Part shown: in pieces, positions 13,806 through 22,253 of the stretch
How the letters are laid out: each line of letters opens with the position of its first letter
Position numbering within the stretch: the first letter of the stretch is position 1
Assembly (NCBI GenBank): GCA_046262355.1
Contig: JBHEMX010000073.1
Location: forward strand, 1-24,720
DNA: 24,720 bases
Source of the DNA: DATADD01 sp046262355
GTDB taxonomy: Bacteria > Actinomycetota > CADDZG01 > WHSQ01
Direction of reading: 5' to 3'
Program-made: the position numbers and the translations under genes
The notes under the pieces: model-generated
Seen by the model: only the letters and a program-made list of their open reading frames with translations
Database searches by the model: none
What the model was told of the DNA's origin: nothing

Positions 13806-14579
13806 CTAGAGGCCACATCCGTAGCTCGAAACCGAGACCGACGCTTGCCCGATGACGAGGTTCACGCACGATCTGTTGTTGTCCTCTCGGCTCTCGACGA
13901 AGTGGTCCTGGACGTCGACCCCGTACACGAGTCGGTAACGGCCGGATGCGACGTCCGAGACGTCGATGTACTGGTCGGGCAACAGATGGCTGTACTTGTC
14001 GGCCCAACCCACGGACAGACCTGCGACGACGCGCAGATCACCCTCGCCGCCGCAGCCGAGATGCACCCCCGCGGGTGGCGAGTTCGGCAGCGCCGGGTTG
14101 AAGACGTAGTTGTCGTAGAAACAGAAGCCGTGCTTCTCTGCGACGCCGCTCCATGTGCCGTCGTCGGTCCGGATCAGCCGGAACGTCTCCAGGTCTCGAA
14201 GGTGCCAGTGATCGTGACCGTCTCGCCCGAGGTACATCGCCGCAGAGGTCCGCAGCGATCGAGCGACGGCTCCGGTGGCAGCGACGATCTGCTGAGTGAC
14301 CGACTTCATCCTGGCAACGCTCGTCGACCTGCGCGTTCCCATGACCTGGAAAGGCCCCGTTCCCACGTTGGCGACGATGCTGTTGAAGCGAAGCCGTCGT
14401 TGCCCATCTTCCGTCGTCTCGAGGTAGATCTTGCGCAATCGCAGCGCCTTCAGATCGGGAAGGAGCTCCGTCGTCGCTCCGACGGCGCCCGACGGCGCCA
14501 CCGACAGGGTGAGGGAAGCGAGCGCGCACAGAATGATCCAAACCCCGACGCGTGAGAGGTGCTTCGGACGTGGTCTCAC
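13806..14579 (-). CDS. Secreted lysyl-oxidase-family protein
   Basis: 257 aa from GTG 14579. A basic N-terminus and hydrophobic stretch (VGVWIILCALASLTLSVA, 11-28) make a signal peptide ending near AVGA. The mature part starts LLPDL, continues with a beta-rich RLRFNSIVANVGTGPFQV, then GHDHWHLRDLETF with H122, H124 and H126 as the likely copper ligands, GFCFYDNYVF, GLSVGWADKY...LPDQYIDVSD and a final EDNNRSCVNL. This order matches bacterial lysyl-oxidase-like (PF01186) proteins; whether it truly oxidises lysines is unknown. It stands alone, leftward, after the sigma/anti-sigma pair. Confidence 0.8.
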   Translation of the reverse strand: MRPRPKHLSRVGVWIILCALASLTLSVAPSGAVGATTELLPDLKALRLRKIYLETTEDGQRRLRFNSIVANVGTGPFQVMGTRRSTSVARMKSVTQQIVAATGAVARSLRTSAAMYLGRDGHDHWHLRDLETFRLIRTDDGTWSGVAEKHGFCFYDNYVFNPALPNSPPAGVHLGCGGEGDLRVVAGLSVGWADKYSHLLPDQYIDVSDVASGRYRLVYGVDVQDHFVESREDNNRSCVNLVIGQASVSVSSYGCGL

Positions 14580-14665
14580 AGGACGGCAAACGCTATCACT
14601 CGGGATCCGCTCAACCGAGGGTGAGACGGATGGCGCTCGGCGAGCTCATGGCGCTCCGAGCGCGG

Positions 14666-15037
14666 TTACGCCGTGGCGAAGCGGCGCGCTCGGGTGCGCC
14701 ACAGAGCCGCTCCGACCGCTCCCGCGAGCGCGACGCCGGCTCCACCGAGGTAGGCGCCGCGGTTGCGGGCGACGTGTCCCTTGACGACCTCGGCGCGGTC
14801 TCTTAGCGAACCGGCGACGGTCGCCTCGCTCGGGATGGCCGAGAGCGCTCGCAGCAAGCCGGGGGGAGGCTCGACCGGAGCCGCCTGCAACCCGGCCAGT
14901 GCGCCGACGAGCTGCTCGTAGCGCGCCAGCTCGGCGCCGCAGCCCGCACATCCCGCAACATGCCGGCGCAGCGCGAGAGAGGCGTACTCACCCTTGACAT
15001 ATGCGGGGAGCGCCTCTTTAACCTCCGCGCACTTCAT
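14666..15037 (-). CDS. Anti-sigma factor (zinc-finger type)
   Basis: 123 aa from ATG 15037, GAGGAG 7 nt ahead. N-terminal zinc anti-sigma domain: C3, then H26-x3-C30-x2-C33 (RRHVAGCAGCGAEL). A linker follows, then one membrane helix at about 95-113 (YLGGAGVALAGAVGAALW) with a short basic end. It starts 11 nt after the stop of the ECF sigma gene and should bind and hold that sigma at the membrane. Confidence 0.88.
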   Translation of the reverse strand: MKCAEVKEALPAYVKGEYASLALRRHVAGCAGCGAELARYEQLVGALAGLQAAPVEPPPGLLRALSAIPSEATVAGSLRDRAEVVKGHVARNRGAYLGGAGVALAGAVGAALWRTRARRFATA

Positions 15038-15048
15038 CCCTTAACTCC

Positions 15049-15642
15049 TCACTCGTCTCCCGGCGGAAGGACGATCTCCCGCAACCTCTTGCGACCTCGA
15101 TGCACACGGACCTTGGCCGCAGTCTCCGTGATCCCTACCTGCTTCGCGATCTCCCCGATCGAAAAGCCGTACACGTCGCGCAGAACGACGGCCGAGCGAT
15201 AGTGCTCGGGCAGCCGGGCGAGCGCGGACTCGACCTCGCGCAACTCGAGCCTCGCTCCCGCCACGACCTCCGTCGACGCCTTCTGCGGGCCCTCGATCGA
15301 TTCGTCGTCGGCAGGCGCAGCCTCGTGCTCCCAGCGGCGCTTGCGACGACGCTGCTTCGAGATCGCCGCATTCGTCGCCACGCGATAGATCCATGTCGTG
15401 AACAGCGCATCGCCTCTGAACCCCTTGAGCCCGCGCCACGCCTTGAGGTATGCATCCTGGGTCGCCTCGGCGGCGTCGTCGGGATCTCTGAGGATCCGAA
15501 GGCAAAGCGAATACACCTCCCGGTACGTCGACTCGACGAGCTGCGTCCACGCCGCCTCGTCGCCGTTCTTGCAGCGCTCGACGAGCTCGGCGGGAACGAG
15601 CTCTTTGACCGCGTCGCTCCGACTGTCTTTAGGACGCCTCAC
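15049..15642 (-). CDS. ECF-type RNA polymerase sigma factor
   Basis: 197 aa from GTG 15642. Region 2 at about 32-100 (DDAAEATQDAYLKAWRGLKG, FTTWIYRVATNAAISKQRR) binds core polymerase and the -10. Region 4 at about 138-190 (LARLPEHYRSAVVLRDVYGF, IGEIAKQVGITETAAKVRVH) binds the -35. It pairs with the downstream anti-sigma. No Shine-Dalgarno was seen at the GTG. Confidence 0.92.
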   Translation of the reverse strand: MRRPKDSRSDAVKELVPAELVERCKNGDEAAWTQLVESTYREVYSLCLRILRDPDDAAEATQDAYLKAWRGLKGFRGDALFTTWIYRVATNAAISKQRRRKRRWEHEAAPADDESIEGPQKASTEVVAGARLELREVESALARLPEHYRSAVVLRDVYGFSIGEIAKQVGITETAAKVRVHRGRKRLREIVLPPGDE

Positions 15643-15675
15643 CGCGGCAAAGGTTACCGGCCGCCGAAAGCTAGC

Positions 15676-16128
15676 TCAGTTCGAGCGGAACAGCGTCTCC
15701 AGGCGCGACAGGAGCTGGGCCCGATCGAGCTCTTGCTGGCGGCGGACGCGTAGCTGGGCCTTGCTCATGCCCAAGAGCGTCTCGATGGCGCCGACGAACT
15801 CATCGTTGTCGAACGGCTTCGTCAGGTACTGGTCGGCGCCGAGCTTGTACCCTCGGACCCAATCGACCTCGGCGGTGCGCGCCGTCAGCACCAAGACCTT
15901 GGTCGTATCTCGAGCGCCGCTCGCCTTCATCTCCTTGAGGACCATGTAACCGTCCTTCTTCGGCATCATCACGTCGAGCACGAGGACATCGGGTGGGTCC
16001 TTCGAGAGTATGGCGAGCGCCTCATCGCCGTCGGAGACCGCGTTGACCTTGTGACCCTCGCCGACGAGGATCACGTTCAGCAGCCGTCTTATGTCGGGGT
16101 CGTCGTCGACCACGAGGATGCGAGCCAT
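15676..16128 (-). CDS. Single-domain response regulator (CheY-like)
   Basis: 150 aa from ATG 16128, GGAGGG 6 nt upstream. Receiver domain only: acidic pocket D8-D10 (VVDDD), phosphoacceptor D52 (VLDVMMPKKDG), T82 (VLTAR), K104 (LTKPFD). The tail from about 120 is helical and charged with no DNA-binding domain. No histidine kinase is in the window. Downstream of a paralogous regulator (16222-16656), 93 bp apart. Confidence 0.9.
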   Translation of the reverse strand: MARILVVDDDPDIRRLLNVILVGEGHKVNAVSDGDEALAILSKDPPDVLVLDVMMPKKDGYMVLKEMKASGARDTTKVLVLTARTAEVDWVRGYKLGADQYLTKPFDNDEFVGAIETLLGMSKAQLRVRRQQELDRAQLLSRLETLFRSN

Positions 16129-16166
16129 TCAGATCCCTCCAGCGTCCCGCCGGGATGTCCCCATAC

Positions 16167-16195
16167 CCCTGAATCGTCAGGGCTACGGGAGCCCT
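16167..16195 (-). promoter_or_regulatory. Two overlapping, mutually exclusive hairpins
   Basis: CCCTGA/TCAGGG (16167-16172 with 16177-16182) and AGGGCT/AGCCCT (16179-16184 with 16190-16195) are both perfect 6-bp stems sharing 16179-16182, so only one can form at a time. They lie in the 93-bp leader between the two response regulators. No T-tract. Confidence 0.4.
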
Positions 16196-16221
16196 TGAGC
16201 GCTCTTCGCTTAGTACTTTGC

Positions 16222-16656
16222 CTACGAGTCGCCGAGCGTGCCCGCCAGGGCACCTACCGCGCGGGCGCGGCGCTGCCTGAGATCCTCGGGCGAGAGCTCG
16301 AGCAGCTCCTGCACGGTCTCGGCGAGGTGCTCGGGATCGAACGGCTTGCAAATGAAGGCGTCCGCGCCCAGCTTCAGGGCGCGCTTACGATCGGTGGCGG
16401 TGGCGCGTGCGGTGAGCACCACCGTGCGGGTGACGTCCTGCAGACCCCAGCTCGCCATCTGCGCCAGCACCTCGTAGCCGTCGAGGCCCGGCATCATGAC
16501 GTCGAGGACGAGCGCATCGGGCGGGTCCGACAGCAACGCCTCCATGGCGGCCTCACCGTCCCGATGAACCGTGACCTCGTGCTCGAGGTCCATCAGCGAG
16601 TAGATGACCACGTGTCTGACGTCTGGGTCGTCGTCGACGACATAGATCCGCCCCAT
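16222..16656 (-). CDS. Single-domain response regulator (paralogue)
   Basis: 144 aa from ATG 16656 with GGGAG 8 nt ahead; the longer frame upstream is repeat-rich and not protein-like. Receiver domain: D8-D10, phosphoacceptor D52 (VLDVMMPGLDG), T82 (VLTAR), K104 (CKPFD). The short helical tail (LSPEDLRQRRARAVGALAGT) parallels that of the neighbour, so the pair likely arose by duplication. Output domain absent; partner unknown. Confidence 0.9.
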   Translation of the reverse strand: MGRIYVVDDDPDVRHVVIYSLMDLEHEVTVHRDGEAAMEALLSDPPDALVLDVMMPGLDGYEVLAQMASWGLQDVTRTVVLTARATATDRKRALKLGADAFICKPFDPEHLAETVQELLELSPEDLRQRRARAVGALAGTLGDS

Positions 16657-16671
16657 GCCAGGTGCTCCCGC

Positions 16672-16711
16672 TAGTCGAGGGATGCCCCTCCGGTAGTCGA
16701 GGGATGCCCCT
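16672..16711. repeat. 18-bp tandem repeat upstream of the response regulator
   Basis: TAGTCGAGGGATGCCCCT at 16672-16689 and again at 16694-16711, period 22 bp, both perfect. It starts 15 bp upstream of ATG 16656, in the leader. Two turns of DNA spacing suits an operator. Confidence 0.55.
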
Positions 16712-16765
16712 TGTGATATCGGCTCCGAGCCACAGGGCCTTGAGCGGCCACGCTCTCTTGGAGCC

Positions 16766-16801
16766 CGAGCCTCCCCGACCTCTTGAGGTCGAGCCTCCCC
16801 G
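16766..16801. repeat. Direct repeat flanking a small palindrome
   Basis: CGAGCCTCCCCG at 16766-16777 and 16790-16801 with the palindrome GACCTCTTGAGGTC (16777-16790) between them, all perfect. Part of the same promoter-proximal region as the 18-bp repeats. Confidence 0.45.
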
Positions 16802-16876
16802 GCCCCGTGGCAGAACGAAGGCCACGGCCGGCCGATCGAGGACGGGGCGCGGCGATCGGTGCGCCGCCGGGGGGGG

Positions 16877-17044
16877 CTAGTGCACCTTTGCGTAAGTCCC
16901 GTCGCCCCAGAACGGCCCTGCATCGGCGATGGCTGCGTTGCTCGTCGCGCACGTACCCTGCGGGTACGCACGATTCCTCGCGCCTTGTCCTCACCGCGCA
17001 GTGCCGCCCTGGTTGCTGACGCTACTTCCGCGCAGGAGCACTAG
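16877..17044. repeat. 168-bp imperfect palindrome (REP/MITE-like)
   Basis: The outer ends CTAGTGCACCT (16877-16887) and AGGAGCACTAG (17034-17044) are inverted with 10/11 identity. The centre is a 7-bp hairpin CGTACCC-TGC-GGGTACG (16952-16968). Both share the midpoint at about 16960, and intermediate parts match in patches (e.g. left AAGTCCCGTC against right complement AAGTAGCGTC). This looks like an interspersed palindromic element rather than a terminator. It lies in the gap between the divergent response regulator and methyltransferase. Confidence 0.6.
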
Positions 17045-17137
17045 TCTCGTATGCGTGACCCGTTCAGGCCTCTCGAACGCCGACGAAGTGCTCGGCTCCC
17101 CGCGCGCGGACGCTTCGTGACGCGTCCGGTCACTCCG

Positions 17138-17863
17138 ATGGAGGAGATCCGGCGCTTCTGGGACGTTGACTCCGCGACCTACGACGACGCCCCGAATCAC
17201 CGCCCGCGTAGCGCAGCCGAGCGCGCGGCGTGGAGCGCGGCGCTCGCTCGGCACCTTCCGTCACCTCCGGCGCGCGTCCTCGACGTCGGGGCGGGGACCG
17301 GCTTCCTCACCCTCGGCGCGGCGCGCCTCGGTCATCGTGTGACGGCGCTCGACCTCTCGGGCGGCATGCTCGCACGCCTGCGCACCGCGGCCGCGGCTGA
17401 GGGCCTCGCGATCGAGGCCGTCGAGGGTCGGGCCGAGGAGCCCCCACCCGGTCCCTTCGACGCGGTGATGGAGCGCCACCTCCTGTGGACGCTGGCGGAC
17501 CCGGTCGCCGCGCTGGCGACGTGGCGCTCGGTCGCGCCCGCGGGCCGCCTGATCCTCTTCGAGAGCCTGTGGGGACGAGCGGACCCGGTCGAGACGCTGC
17601 GAGGGCGCGCCCGAGACCTCGTGCGCAGGCTGGGGCGCCGAGGCCGAGACCATCACGCCTCCTACTCGAGCGCGGTGCTCGCCGAGCTGCCGCTGAGCTC
17701 CGGGACGCCGCCGCGCGCCGTGGTGGAGGTCGTCGAGGCGGCGGGGTGGCCGGCGGCGCGGCTCGAGCGCCTGCGCGACGTCGAATGGGCTGCGGCGCTG
17801 GAGCTGGCTCCGCTCGAGCGGGCGCTCGGGGTCGCCGCGCGCTTCCTCGTGAGCGCCGGCTGA
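17138..17863 (+). CDS. Class I SAM-dependent methyltransferase
   Basis: 241 aa from ATG 17138. The frame is open to ATG 17051, but those 29 residues are Arg/Pro-rich and start beside a palindromic repeat, while MEEIRRFWDVDSATYDDAPN is a normal family start. Motif I VLDVGAGTGFL (47-57), motif II VTALDLSGGML, and a FDAVMERHLLWTLADP segment near motif IV are all clear, as in UbiE-type small-molecule methyltransferases. The C-terminal part is Arg- and Leu-rich. Substrate not predictable. Convergent with the AI-2E gene. Confidence 0.85.
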   Translation: MEEIRRFWDVDSATYDDAPNHRPRSAAERAAWSAALARHLPSPPARVLDVGAGTGFLTLGAARLGHRVTALDLSGGMLARLRTAAAAEGLAIEAVEGRAEEPPPGPFDAVMERHLLWTLADPVAALATWRSVAPAGRLILFESLWGRADPVETLRGRARDLVRRLGRRGRDHHASYSSAVLAELPLSSGTPPRAVVEVVEAAGWPAARLERLRDVEWAAALELAPLERALGVAARFLVSAG

Positions 17864-18058
17864 GGCGCCCACGCGCGCCCGCTCTCGAGCTCGGCAGGAG
17901 GGCCGACAGCCCTACTCGTCGCGACCCAGGGCACGGGGGCCGGTCTGATCCACGACCAGATGCACTCCACCCCCGCTCGGCGACGGTCCTGGGCCAAAGG
18001 TCGCGTGCGGGCCGAGCCGCCCTTCGGGTTCGACCCGTCCGCGCCGCGCCTCGGACCC

Positions 18059-19339
18059 CTAGGACCGTCGATCCGGGACGGGGTAGGGGCCGGCGCCCTC
18101 CTCGGGCGTGTCGGCCGCCGGCTCGCCGCCCATGACCTCGGAGTCCGCGCGGCTCTCCTCGGGCAAGGGCGGGGACGGCGCGCCGGAGTTGGGGGGGGCG
18201 CCGGGCGAGACGGCCACCCCGAGCACGCGCGTCGCCCACACGTGGCCGAGCACGAGCTTAATCACCGCGATCGCGGGGACCCCCAGCAGCACTCCCCAGA
18301 ACCCTGCGAGGGTTCCGCCGGCGAGCAGCGCCAGCATCACGGTGACCGGGTGCAGGTTGACGGTCCTCTTCATGACGTTGGGACTGATGATGTGGTTGTC
18401 GAGCTGCTGCACGATGAGCTCGACGAGCGCGGCCTTGAGACCGAGCGACACGCTGCCGCTTATGACGCCGGTCAGGAAGCCCAGCCCTCCACCGATGAAG
18501 GGCCCGATGAGAGGGACGAGGTTGAAGAACCCCGCGACCGCACCTATCACGAGCCAGAAGGGGAGATCGATGATCTTGAAGCCGATGCTCGACAACACCC
18601 CGACGATGAGAGCAACGAAGAGCTGCCCGCGAAAGAAACCTCCGATCGCGCGACTGACCTTGGGGCCGAGGACGGCGATCTCGGCCCGATGCGTCGCGGG
18701 GAAGAGGTTGTAGAGGTCGCGCCGCAGATGCGGAAGGTCGATGATGAGGTAGAGGGCGATCAGCGGCGCAAGGATGAACACCAGCAAGGCCTCGAGCAGT
18801 GAGGAGCCGATCTCGGTGAGGCGCCCCGCCTGCGCCCCGATCTGGTCCCTAAAGTCCTGAGTCACCTGGTCGCATTCGGCGGCCGACGGCGCCTCATCGC
18901 TTCCGAAGAGGCAGTCCACCTGGGCCGTGTCGATCTCGATGCCGAGGCGCTCTTCCACCCCTCGCGCCGTGTCGTCGACGAACGCGACGGTCTCGGTCTT
19001 GAAGGCAGGCCACTGCTGACTGAACTGGCGCACCTGCTCCGAGACGATCGGGATCAGTGCGATCACGATCAGCGCGACGCCCCCGAACACGACCACATAC
19101 GTGCCGATCGCTCCCACCATGCGCGGCACGCGCCGACGCTCGAGCCAGTCCACGATCGGATTGAGCAGGTAGATGATCAGCAGCGCGAGGACGAGCGGCG
19201 GAAAGATGATGCGGATCTTGAGCAGCGCCCACACCGTCACCGCAGCCAGTATCAGGAGCCCGATGATGGACCAGGCCGCGATGCCGGCGCGGCGCAGCCT
19301 CTCGCCGGCGGGGAGTCGCGGGGTCGAGGGAGTGGCCAC
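18059..19339 (-). CDS. AI-2E family transporter
   Basis: 426 aa from GTG 19339; a -10-like CATACT sits 6 nt upstream (19346-19351) and there is no Shine-Dalgarno, so possibly leaderless. Membrane helices begin at about residue 20 (AAWSIIGLLILAAVTVWALL), with IIFPPLVLALLIIYLLNPIV, YVVVFGGVALIVIALIPIV, then a long external region containing two Cys (VDCLFGSDEAPSAAECDQV), and a helix-rich C-terminal half including GPFIGGGLGFLTGV and PNVMKRTVNLHPVTVML, a hallmark of the PerM/AI-2E family. A Pro/Glu-rich cytosolic tail follows. Substrate unknown; many members do not carry AI-2. Confidence 0.9.
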   Translation of the reverse strand: MATPSTPRLPAGERLRRAGIAAWSIIGLLILAAVTVWALLKIRIIFPPLVLALLIIYLLNPIVDWLERRRVPRMVGAIGTYVVVFGGVALIVIALIPIVSEQVRQFSQQWPAFKTETVAFVDDTARGVEERLGIEIDTAQVDCLFGSDEAPSAAECDQVTQDFRDQIGAQAGRLTEIGSSLLEALLVFILAPLIALYLIIDLPHLRRDLYNLFPATHRAEIAVLGPKVSRAIGGFFRGQLFVALIVGVLSSIGFKIIDLPFWLVIGAVAGFFNLVPLIGPFIGGGLGFLTGVISGSVSLGLKAALVELIVQQLDNHIISPNVMKRTVNLHPVTVMLALLAGGTLAGFWGVLLGVPAIAVIKLVLGHVWATRVLGVAVSPGAPPNSGAPSPPLPEESRADSEVMGGEPAADTPEEGAGPYPVPDRRS

Positions 19340-19440
19340 GTCGCCAGTATGCCCGCCGCGCGCCGCTTCAGGCCGGTCCGAGGGGGCCGCCGAGGGAGTC
19401 GCGGCGCGCCGCACGGAGGAGGCCCAACCCGTCGCCGGGA

Positions 19441-20571
19441 TCAGAGGTCGCTGTGCCGGGGACCGTTACCGAGCAGTCGCTCGGTCACCTCGGCGAGCGC
19501 GGCCTCGGGCTCCTCGAAGGCGCGCGCGCGTCCGACCTCGGCCACGAGCGACGCGGTGTCGTCGAACCCAAGGGCATGCGCGACGTCGACGTCGACCTCT
19601 CCTGCGATCGCGACGCAGCGGACGCCGTGGGCCCGAGCGAGATGCGCAACCCCCGCCGGCACCTTGCCGGCTGCGCTCTGATCGTCGAGTCGGCCCTCGC
19701 CGGTCACGACGATCTCCGAATCGGCGATCGCGCCTTCGAGGTCCGACGCCTTCGCCAGCAGCTCGAAGCCGCCGCGCAGCGTCGCCCCGAAGAACAGCAG
19801 CAGGCCCGCGCCGAGCCCCCCTCCGGCCCCGGCCGCCCAGGCGCCGGCGACCTCTGCGCCGAGGTCGCGGCGCGCCGCCTCGGCGAGCGTCGCAAGACCC
19901 TCCTCGAGGACCTCGACCTCGGGACCCGTCGCGCCCTTCTGGGGGGCGAACGTGCGCGCCGCTCCGTCCTCGCCGAGCAGCGGACTGCCGACATCGCAGG
20001 CGCCCAGGACCCGAACATCCCGGAGCCGCTCCGCCACACCGTCGCCGTCTATGCGCCGCAGGTCGCGCAGGGCAGCGCCACCGGGGCCGACGGCGCGCCC
20101 GCGTCCGTCGAGGAAACGCCAACCGAGGGCGCTCGCGGCACCGGTTCCTCCGTCGGTCGACGCGGTTCCGCCGATGCCGACGATGAGCTCGCGCACCCCG
20201 TCGGCGTCGATGGCAGCGGCGATGAGCTCGCCCGTGCCGCGCGACGACGCCCGCAGCGCATCACGATGTGCCTCGTCGAGCAGCACTAGGCCGGATGCCG
20301 CGGCCGCCTCCAGAGCCGCGCGTCCGTCCGCGAGGCGCGCCCACCGGGCGAGCACGGCCTCCCCGAGAGGCCCGCTCACCTCGACCGTGGCGACGTCTCC
20401 GCCGAGGGCCGCGAGCAGCGCGTCGATCGTCCCCTCTCCGCCATCGGCCAGCGGGCGCATCTCGATCGACGCATCGGGCAGCGCCCGGCGCGCCCCCTCG
20501 GCCATGGCGCGCGCGACATCGGGCGCGCCGAGGGAACCCTTGAACTTGTCGGGAGCGATGAGGATCCGCAT
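19441..20571 (-). CDS. Glycerate kinase
   Basis: 376 aa from ATG 20571 (the frame extends to 20607 without a better start). N-terminal MRILIAPDKFKGSLGA, then PLADGGEGT, VGIGGTASTDGGTGAASALG, APQKGA and GEGRLDDQS are the signature segments of the GarK/GlxK glycerate kinase family (PF02595), which phosphorylates glycerate with ATP, usually to 2-phosphoglycerate. Length is normal. It is divergent from otsA with 63 bp between. Confidence 0.93.
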   Translation of the reverse strand: MRILIAPDKFKGSLGAPDVARAMAEGARRALPDASIEMRPLADGGEGTIDALLAALGGDVATVEVSGPLGEAVLARWARLADGRAALEAAAASGLVLLDEAHRDALRASSRGTGELIAAAIDADGVRELIVGIGGTASTDGGTGAASALGWRFLDGRGRAVGPGGAALRDLRRIDGDGVAERLRDVRVLGACDVGSPLLGEDGAARTFAPQKGATGPEVEVLEEGLATLAEAARRDLGAEVAGAWAAGAGGGLGAGLLLFFGATLRGGFELLAKASDLEGAIADSEIVVTGEGRLDDQSAAGKVPAGVAHLARAHGVRCVAIAGEVDVDVAHALGFDDTASLVAEVGRARAFEEPEAALAEVTERLLGNGPRHSDL

Positions 20572-20620
20572 GCAATACCCGCCTCGCGTTGCAGCCGACC
20601 TGCGCACATCGGCCGGCCAC

Positions 20621-20626
20621 TAGGAT
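20621..20626 (+). promoter_or_regulatory. -10-like element close to the otsA start
   Basis: TAGGAT (TANNNT form) lies 8 nt upstream of GTG 20635 with no clear Shine-Dalgarno at normal spacing, which suits a leaderless transcript as often seen in actinobacteria. Confidence 0.35.
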
Positions 20627-20634
20627 AGGCAGCA

Positions 20635-22095
20635 GTGAACCAGGACATCAGCGTCGTGATGGTCTCGAACCGGGGCCCGGTTTCCTTCGTCGAGAGAGAC
20701 GGCGGCTACGAGATGACCAGGGGGGCTGGAGGGATGGCGGGGGCGCTCGACCCGGTGGCGCGCCAACTCGGCGACCGCGCGGTGTGGATCGCAACGGCGA
20801 CCTCGGAAGAGGACCGCAAGGCGATCGAGGCGGGCGCGGCCGACGGGCTCTCCGAGGAGCTCGGCTATACCGTCTACCTCCTCGAGATCGAGCCGGACAT
20901 GTACACCGACTACTACGACGTCGTGTCCAATCGCATGCTGTGGTTCGCCAACCACTGTCTGTGGGACGAGCTCAACATCAAAGAGTTCGGCAAGGCCGAG
21001 CTGGAGGCGTGGAACACCGCGTACCAGCCCGTGAACAAGCTCTTCGCGGACGCGGTTCTGGAGATCTCCGAGAGCGACTCGCTCGTGCTCGTCCAGGACT
21101 ATCACCTCACGATGACGCCCGGTTACCTGCGTGCGGCGCGCCCCGACCAGGTCATCCTCCACTTCACGCATTCGTCCTTCTGCGGCCCCGAGGGCCTCGA
21201 GCGCATCCCCGCCCCGATACCTCGGTGCGTGATCGAGGGGATGCTCGGTGCAGATCTTCTCGGCTTCCAAGTCGCTCAATGGGTGCGCGGCTTCTACGAG
21301 TGCTGCGAACGCATCGGCGCGACCCTTGATCGCGATGCGGGCATCGTCGAGCACAAAGGCCGCCACACGTGGGTGCGCGAGTACCCGATCCCCACCGATG
21401 TCGACGACCTGCACGAGCGAGCGTCGGGCGAGGAGGCTCGGCGGTGGGCCGCGCACTTCGAGAAGCACACCGCCGGACCTCTCGTGGTGCGCGCCGATAG
21501 AGCCGAACCGTCCAAGAACATCGTCCGCGGCTTCGAAGCGTTCGGAACGGTGCTCGACCGCCGAGAAGAGCTGCGCGACAAGCTGCGCTTCGTCGCGTGC
21601 CTCTACCCGTCGCGTCAATCGATGCCCGAGTACCGGCGCTACTCAGAGGAGATAGAGGCGGTCGTGGCGCGCGTCAACGAGCGCCATCCCGACTCGATCG
21701 AGCTGTTCATGGAAGACGACTACGAGCGCACCCTCGGCGCCCTCTCGGTCTACGACGTGCTCCTCGTGAACCCGATCATGGACGGCATGAACCTCGTCTC
21801 CAAGGAAGGGCCCACCGTCAACAAGCGCGCCGGAGTGCTGGTTCTGTCCCAGGGCGCGGGCTCCTTCGAAGAGCTCGGGGACAAGTCCGTGCAGATCGAG
21901 GACTCGTTGGACGTCGGAGCGACGGCCGACGCCATCGAGGCGGCTCTCGACCTGCCGCGCGCGCAGCGCGAGGGGATGTCGCGCTCGTTGTGCGAGCACG
22001 CATCCGGCCGCAAGCCGGTGGACTGGATCGAGGCCCAGCTCGAAGACCTCAAGGCGATCCAGGACGGGCGCAGTCCCGAGACGCCGCCCTGTTGA
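20635..22095 (+). CDS. otsA: Trehalose-6-phosphate synthase
   Basis: 486 aa from GTG 20635, the usual length for a GT20 enzyme. It makes trehalose 6-phosphate from a nucleotide-glucose and glucose 6-phosphate in the cytoplasm. Landmarks: SNRGPVSF near the N-terminus (11-18), VQDYHL with D155, HFTHSSF with H176, VVRADRAEPSKN with R289 and K294 in place of the E. coli R...K pair, and NPIMDGMNLVSKE with D383 and E391. The RADRAEPSK form, rather than RLDYIKG, is what I recall from actinobacterial members. The phosphatase gene otsB lies convergently just downstream. Confidence 0.93.
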   Translation: MNQDISVVMVSNRGPVSFVERDGGYEMTRGAGGMAGALDPVARQLGDRAVWIATATSEEDRKAIEAGAADGLSEELGYTVYLLEIEPDMYTDYYDVVSNRMLWFANHCLWDELNIKEFGKAELEAWNTAYQPVNKLFADAVLEISESDSLVLVQDYHLTMTPGYLRAARPDQVILHFTHSSFCGPEGLERIPAPIPRCVIEGMLGADLLGFQVAQWVRGFYECCERIGATLDRDAGIVEHKGRHTWVREYPIPTDVDDLHERASGEEARRWAAHFEKHTAGPLVVRADRAEPSKNIVRGFEAFGTVLDRREELRDKLRFVACLYPSRQSMPEYRRYSEEIEAVVARVNERHPDSIELFMEDDYERTLGALSVYDVLLVNPIMDGMNLVSKEGPTVNKRAGVLVLSQGAGSFEELGDKSVQIEDSLDVGATADAIEAALDLPRAQREGMSRSLCEHASGRKPVDWIEAQLEDLKAIQDGRSPETPPC

Positions 22096-22097
22096 GC

Positions 22098-22158
22098 GAT
22101 TAGGACCCGGGAGCCGGCCGCAGGAGCTCGAGCACTCCCGTCGGGGCCGTCGACGACG
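22098..22158. repeat. Partial duplicate of the otsB 3' end
   Basis: Aligns to 22191-22253 with few mismatches and small indels (61 against 63 bp), in the same orientation and about 93 bp apart. The genuine copy carries the last codons and TAA of otsB; this one, placed directly after the otsA stop, has the same TAA complement but net frame-disrupting indels, so it is a decaying duplicate. Confidence 0.75.
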
Positions 22159-22190
22159 GGCGGGCGCAGACCCCGCGCCGCCGCTCAGCA

Positions 22191-22253
22191 GATTAGGACT
22201 CGGGAGCCAGCCGGCGCAGGAGCTCGAGCACGCCCGTCGGGCCGTCGACGACG
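22191..22253. repeat. otsB 3' end, source copy of the duplication
   Basis: Contains the otsB stop (TAA, 22195-22193) and its last codons. See the partner at 22098-22158. Confidence 0.75.

Noticed and set aside
17051..17137. Longer methyltransferase N-terminus from ATG 17051
   Set aside because: The extra 29 residues are low-complexity and the AGGAG upstream belongs to the palindrome arm at 12-nt spacing; the family-like start is ATG 17138. Not fully excluded.
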